Shown in pieces: positions 60,174 through 64,000 of a DNA stretch of 64,000 nt (position 1 is the first letter of the stretch; the number at the start of each line of letters is the position of its first letter). A program made the translations under genes and the position numbers. Source of the stretch: Setoptus koraiensis. Taxonomy: Eukaryota > Arthropoda. The notes under the pieces are model-generated. The model ran no database searches, had not been told where the DNA came from, and saw nothing but the letters and a program-made list of their open reading frames with translations. The stretch is taken from the NCBI GenBank assembly GCA_048013815.1, contig CM106586.1, forward strand, positions 11,780,001-11,844,000. Reading direction: 5' to 3'.

Positions 60174-61028
60174 CTAATTGAGATTATGTGCTAAGACAAA
60201 CATTATATAATAGTTATCGTGATCGACAGTCAATCGGAGTTTTTTGTTATGAGCCACTTCGAAACAGACTCTGGCCTTTTTACTTGGATTGCAATGAGTG
60301 AGAAATGTGGCAAGTTTCTTTGTTTCAACATACACTCCGGCCTCGTCGCGTCTATTGTACTCATTATCTGCGTCGTCTTGAGATGGGAATCCGTTTTCTA
60401 AATCGGATATGCTGACTACAATATCCGAGCCCATCGTGTCACTACGTAGAGTTAAATCGCCACCTTGCTTGGTCCAGATATATATTCTTGGTGGGTTTAA
60501 AACTAGAAATCTCTCTAATATATGCCTTATACGGTACATTTCGTTTATAACGGCCCTAGTATCGTAATCATTGTCCACTCTGAGATCGTCTAATTGCAAC
60601 GTAGAACAAGTTTCGCTTGATTGATGAATAGCTGCGACAGTGTGCGTGACTGTACGAGATCCATTGATATTATCCCTTCTCAACGGCTCTATGATGATAC
60701 GCATTCTACTTCTATCCTTGTGTATGTTTATAGTGACTTTTTTGTTTTGCTGAGCAGCCCCTTTGAGGAGTCTTGCTAATGTGGACGGATTGGCCAATAT
60801 GACGATATGATGATGTGGAGTTCTCAGATTCGGTGTGGTCCTAAACAGGGACGCGTCATCGACTCTCGCCCAAACGTTTGCATTGTTACTTTGTTTCCAA
60901 ATGACTGTGACAGAACGTGAGCCAAGTTTGATGTAGGCCTCCTTTCGAGAGAATTTGGACACCAACGTCAGCACCTTAGACACCATATCTAAACATCTTT
61001 GATCCTCTAGGACAAATTGTATGGGCAT
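60174..61028 (-). CDS. HUS1: HUS1, 9-1-1 checkpoint clamp subunit
   Basis: A 284-aa homologue of HUS1, the PCNA-like subunit of the RAD9-RAD1-HUS1 clamp loaded at damaged DNA to activate ATR. It follows the family through its length: FVLEDQRCLDMVSKVL (human IVDGACLNHFTRI position), ILANPSTLARLLKGAAQQNKKVTI (SENLSRALKTAQNARALKI), SRTVTHTVAAI (SSRIVTHDIPI), GGDLTLRSDTMGSDIVVSISDL, VYVETKKLATFL and the C-terminal YYIMFVLAHNLN. Human HUS1 is 280 aa. Just upstream of the ATG is a good acceptor (TTTTGCTTATCTTCAG|CAGAGC). The frame stays open back to it, so the true start may be on a further 5' exon. Confidence 0.88.
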   Translation of the reverse strand: MPIQFVLEDQRCLDMVSKVLTLVSKFSRKEAYIKLGSRSVTVIWKQSNNANVWARVDDASLFRTTPNLRTPHHHIVILANPSTLARLLKGAAQQNKKVTINIHKDRSRMRIIIEPLRRDNINGSRTVTHTVAAIHQSSETCSTLQLDDLRVDNDYDTRAVINEMYRIRHILERFLVLNPPRIYIWTKQGGDLTLRSDTMGSDIVVSISDLENGFPSQDDADNEYNRRDEAGVYVETKKLATFLTHCNPSKKARVCFEVAHNKKLRLTVDHDNYYIMFVLAHNLN

Positions 61029-62091
61029 GTTGGCGTTGAGCTCTGCTGAAGATAAGCAAAAATATTAACAACAATAATTGTATCATGAAGTCGGATTTTT
61101 AACAAAAAAAAAAATGGATTATTTTGGATTATCACGCCAGCACAAGTTGTGGACTCAAGGCTAGCATCTGTTGCTTCGTTTATCTTGAAAACATTTATTT
61201 CATCAGGCAAAGAACGCGCAAGATGTTCTGCGCTGCTGTGAGCGATGATTGGGGGCTAATGTTGCGCGCACAGGTTGCCCGTGCACGAATTTCGGCGCTC
61301 AGAATGGGCGGTCCTTATGCACGCAACCCGTGAAGCCCGGTTCCCGTTCACTCTCACACGAATTGATGGGTCCGTATTCTAACGTCGGACTGGGGCCCAA
61401 CATACGAGGAAACCTGCCCCACTGATACAATCACTTTTCAATCTAAACTAGCAAAACGTGTCCAACTCAACGGCCTGGACGAGATTTCGCATGTCACATT
61501 GCCCACTTTTGCCAGGTTCGGGCAATATCCTGTTTTTTTCTGGTGCTGTGGGGTTGGTGTGCCGGTAGAAACTCAATGGTTTAGACCACTTTCCGCCAAT
61601 TCTGCCATTTCTACCGTTTCTTCCGTTTGGCAGGAACGGTAGGAACGGCAGAAATGGTTTATACTCTGGCAGAAAATGGTGGAAACTCGACTTTCTGCCA
61701 CTTTCCTCCATGGTCGAAATACACTGCTGGAAAAAATTATTTGCACGGTTGGTATTTTCTCGGCAAAACTTGTTCAGTAATATTCCCTCAAATGTCACTC
61801 TTTTGTGCGAGGGCCAGTGCGCGAATTTCAACAATTTCAATTTTGTTCGATACCAGGAAATCATAGGATCACACAGTTTCAGTTAAATCAATCCTTTAAT
61901 CATTCAGTATTCACAACAAGAGATCAATCTATTGCTCATTCTCGGGTGCACCACAGTTCGATGATATACTCTGTAACGGGTGGGGACTAAAAAACAAGAA
62001 CGACGTTGATTCTCTATATCTCACGAACAAGTAAGAATTTGAACACTCTTTTTTCACTGGTACAGCATGAGCATATGCTTGTTGTATTGCT
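61029..62091. other. intergenic; HUS1 5' side and transposon flank
   Basis: Contains the possible HUS1 splice acceptor, an A11 run near 61106 and an imperfect inverted repeat of GGAACGG/CCGTTCC type at 61590-61690. A 138-aa minus frame over that repeat is low complexity. The left end of the DD37E element should lie between about 61870 and 62091, but I cannot fix its terminal repeat because the right end is in the gap. Confidence 0.4.
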
Positions 62092-63126
62092 TTAATGAAT
62101 TGCTGCTAGAATACCATCTCTAGCACACTTTCTCACTCTCTTTTTGGTCGATGCAAAAGTTCGACGCGCGATGTCTTTGAGTAGGTATCTGTGGCAATAT
62201 TTGATCCTTTTAATTAGATCTTCAATAGATTTCGGCTTTTCTTCGGTATCCCATACCTTGGACTTCAAGATTGACCAATAATCTTCTATGGGTCTGGCTT
62301 GTGGCACGCAAGTTGGATTGTCATCCCAATTGACGAATTTTATCCCATTTTTGGTCAAAGCTTCAATGGTTGCTTTTGAATAGTGACATGAAGCTTTATC
62401 CGGCCAGAATATATACTTACCATCGCCATGATGTTTCTTGATGAATCTGTGCAGCCTAGACAAGCACTCTTTTATGTAAAGCTCTGAGTTGAGAGCATTG
62501 GGGCGCCTCATCACAAAGAGTTCTGATACTCCGCGCTCACTTCCGGCCAACCAAATCATCACTTTTTGGCAGAATTTCTTCCTCTGCTTGTATTTAATGG
62601 CATCTGGAGTTCGATTAGAGTCCGAGGTGTAATAAACATTATTGGTATGGTCCTCAAGCTCAATGTAGCTCTCGTCATCATGAATGACACTCAGTCCTCG
62701 GAACTGTCTCTCGAGTCGCGAACATTGAATCTCCGCTGTTCGGATGGAATTTTCATCTTTATAATAGGGACATTTGATCTTCTTCCTTGGTTTTATATTG
62801 AGTTTAGTCTTCAAGGTTCTATCTACGTGTCTCCTATCACATCCTATTTGGCTGGCTGCTTTCCTAGCGCTGATATTGTCAGTGTTGTCGAATTGTTGTT
62901 TCAAAGATTGGAGCACTTGTGGTGTCATCACAGACACAGGTCGACCAGAACCTGAACTTCTTTTGACTGATTGCCTTGATATGTATCTTGAGATGATGGC
63001 ATACACAGAACTCTGTGGAACTCCTTCATCTGTGAAGTGTTTCACAGTTTTTTGTTTATCTTGCTGGCCGTGATTTTCATAGTAGTGCGCTATGCGCTCG
63101 CGAAGTTGCTCTTGTTTAGAAGCCAT
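62092..63126 (-). mobile_element. DD37E Tc1/mariner transposase, intact frame
   Basis: An uninterrupted 344-aa transposase of the IS630-Tc1-mariner superfamily, cutting and pasting at TA sites. N-terminal paired helix-turn-helix DNA-binding region (about 1-125: GVPQSSVYAIISRY, GSGRPVS linker, AASQIGCDRRHVDRTL). The catalytic triad is Asp in VIHDDESYIEL, Asp in FWPDKASCHYS and Glu in RPIEDYWSILK. 37 residues separate the second Asp from the Glu, which places it in the DD37E group (ITmD37E type) rather than Tc1 DD34E or mariner DD34D. Length is normal for the family and there are no stops, so it is young and possibly active. A decayed relative is at 2156-2345. The right flank runs into the assembly gap 24 bp after the start codon. 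Confidence 0.93.
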
Positions 63127-63150
63127 TTTTTAAAAAATTTTTGCATAATA

Positions 63151-63650
63151 NNNNNNNNNNNNNNNNNNNNNNNNNNNNNNNNNNNNNNNNNNNNNNNNNN
63201 NNNNNNNNNNNNNNNNNNNNNNNNNNNNNNNNNNNNNNNNNNNNNNNNNNNNNNNNNNNNNNNNNNNNNNNNNNNNNNNNNNNNNNNNNNNNNNNNNNNN
63301 NNNNNNNNNNNNNNNNNNNNNNNNNNNNNNNNNNNNNNNNNNNNNNNNNNNNNNNNNNNNNNNNNNNNNNNNNNNNNNNNNNNNNNNNNNNNNNNNNNNN
63401 NNNNNNNNNNNNNNNNNNNNNNNNNNNNNNNNNNNNNNNNNNNNNNNNNNNNNNNNNNNNNNNNNNNNNNNNNNNNNNNNNNNNNNNNNNNNNNNNNNNN
63501 NNNNNNNNNNNNNNNNNNNNNNNNNNNNNNNNNNNNNNNNNNNNNNNNNNNNNNNNNNNNNNNNNNNNNNNNNNNNNNNNNNNNNNNNNNNNNNNNNNNN
63601 NNNNNNNNNNNNNNNNNNNNNNNNNNNNNNNNNNNNNNNNNNNNNNNNNN
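63151..63650. other. assembly gap (500 Ns)
   Basis: Exactly 500 Ns, probably a scaffold gap of conventional size. It removes the right terminal repeat of the DD37E element. Confidence 0.99.
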
Positions 63651-64000
63651 TGCAGTCCTTTTGCTAGTATATACATTGCGTTCCAGGACCTCGCTAAGGA
63701 CTCTCTTAATTTGCTCTCCAATCGCCCTCTGAAAGCTAACCGTACGAAACGCCAATGAGCTCGATGAAAATGCAGGGACGTCGTGCGAGCGCAAGTTTAG
63801 TTCCTTGTGTGCGGAATCCAATGAAAACAAATGGGAAATATCCGATGATCCCCTATAGGGGCCCGGCTCGAAGTCGACTAAATAAGGATCCACTCTATAA
63901 AAGTCCGATAGTAATAAGTGGTCTGAAAGCGCGTCTGGTATCCAGTTTGCAGCTCCGAACAATTTCGCTACCTCATCCAGTGCAAACAAGATACCTTTAC
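63651..64000 (-). CDS. partial open frame, unrecognised
   Basis: On the minus strand one frame is open from the window edge to the gap, about 116 codons: KGILFALDEVAKLFGAANW, DHLLLSDFYRVDPYLVDF, FQRAIGEQIKRVLSEVL. Composition is protein-like and the frame contains no stop. I do not recognise the family. It could be part of a gene or of a repeat element; both ends are cut off. Confidence 0.4.

Noticed and set aside
63037-63989. Long frames spanning the N stretch
   Set aside because: Unknown bases are read as open codons; the parts on either side of the gap cannot be joined.

Overview
The window is a eukaryotic, almost certainly arthropod, chromosome segment. Compact genes with short GT-AG introns or no introns at all encode drk/GRB2, Crumbs, Myt1, CHMP2B, HUS1 and others. 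Gene-poor stretches are full of dinucleotide and CAG/CTG microsatellites, one small gene has an arthropod-type TATA plus initiator promoter, and there are DD37E Tc1/mariner transposons. A mite or other small arthropod would fit, but nothing in the sequence fixes the species. An assembly gap (Ns) occupies 63151-63650.

Layout. 1-3380: decayed DNA with a WDR83-like pseudogene and a fragment of the same DD37E transposon that lies near the right end. 3381-21021 is a dense gene block: HSCB (+), crumbs (-, 4 coding exons), drk (+), Myt1 (-), a Myt1-like kinase fused to a PR-Set7 SET domain (+), SLU7 (-), ABT1/ESF2 (+), GAPVD1 (-, 2 exons). 21022-39984 is gene-poor. It holds one small two-exon secreted-protein gene (23109-23605), a probable mariner remnant near 30 kb, and a GC/CpG-rich, minisatellite-rich island at about 30.8-38.5 kb. 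39985-48070: a two-exon gene for a very large (2628 aa) Gln/Asn/Ser-rich protein that I do not recognise. 48.1-52.9 kb: noncoding. 52992-54039: CHMP2B (3 exons). 54.0-58.6 kb: noncoding and microsatellite-rich, with one orphan first-exon candidate. 58664-61028: FDXR (+) and HUS1 (-), tail to tail. 62092-63126: a nearly intact DD37E transposase. 63651-64000: an unrecognised open frame.

Most interesting is 10662-15921. Myt1 and a divergent paralogue stand head to head. The paralogue is fused in one uninterrupted frame to a KMT5A/PR-Set7-type histone H4K20 methyltransferase domain, with a PCNA-binding (PIP-box) motif between the two. A block of about 430 bp is about 96.5% identical between the two kinases, while the sequence on either side is much more diverged, which is the signature of gene conversion across an inverted repeat. 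The paralogue lacks the activation segment, so it may be a pseudokinase-methyltransferase. Its 3' coding end overlaps the end of a SLU7 gene that has lost its usual C-terminal third. Coordinates of spliced genes were obtained by reading donor and acceptor sites and checking that the joined frames stay open and divisible by three. All family calls rest on recognised motifs, not on database searches.
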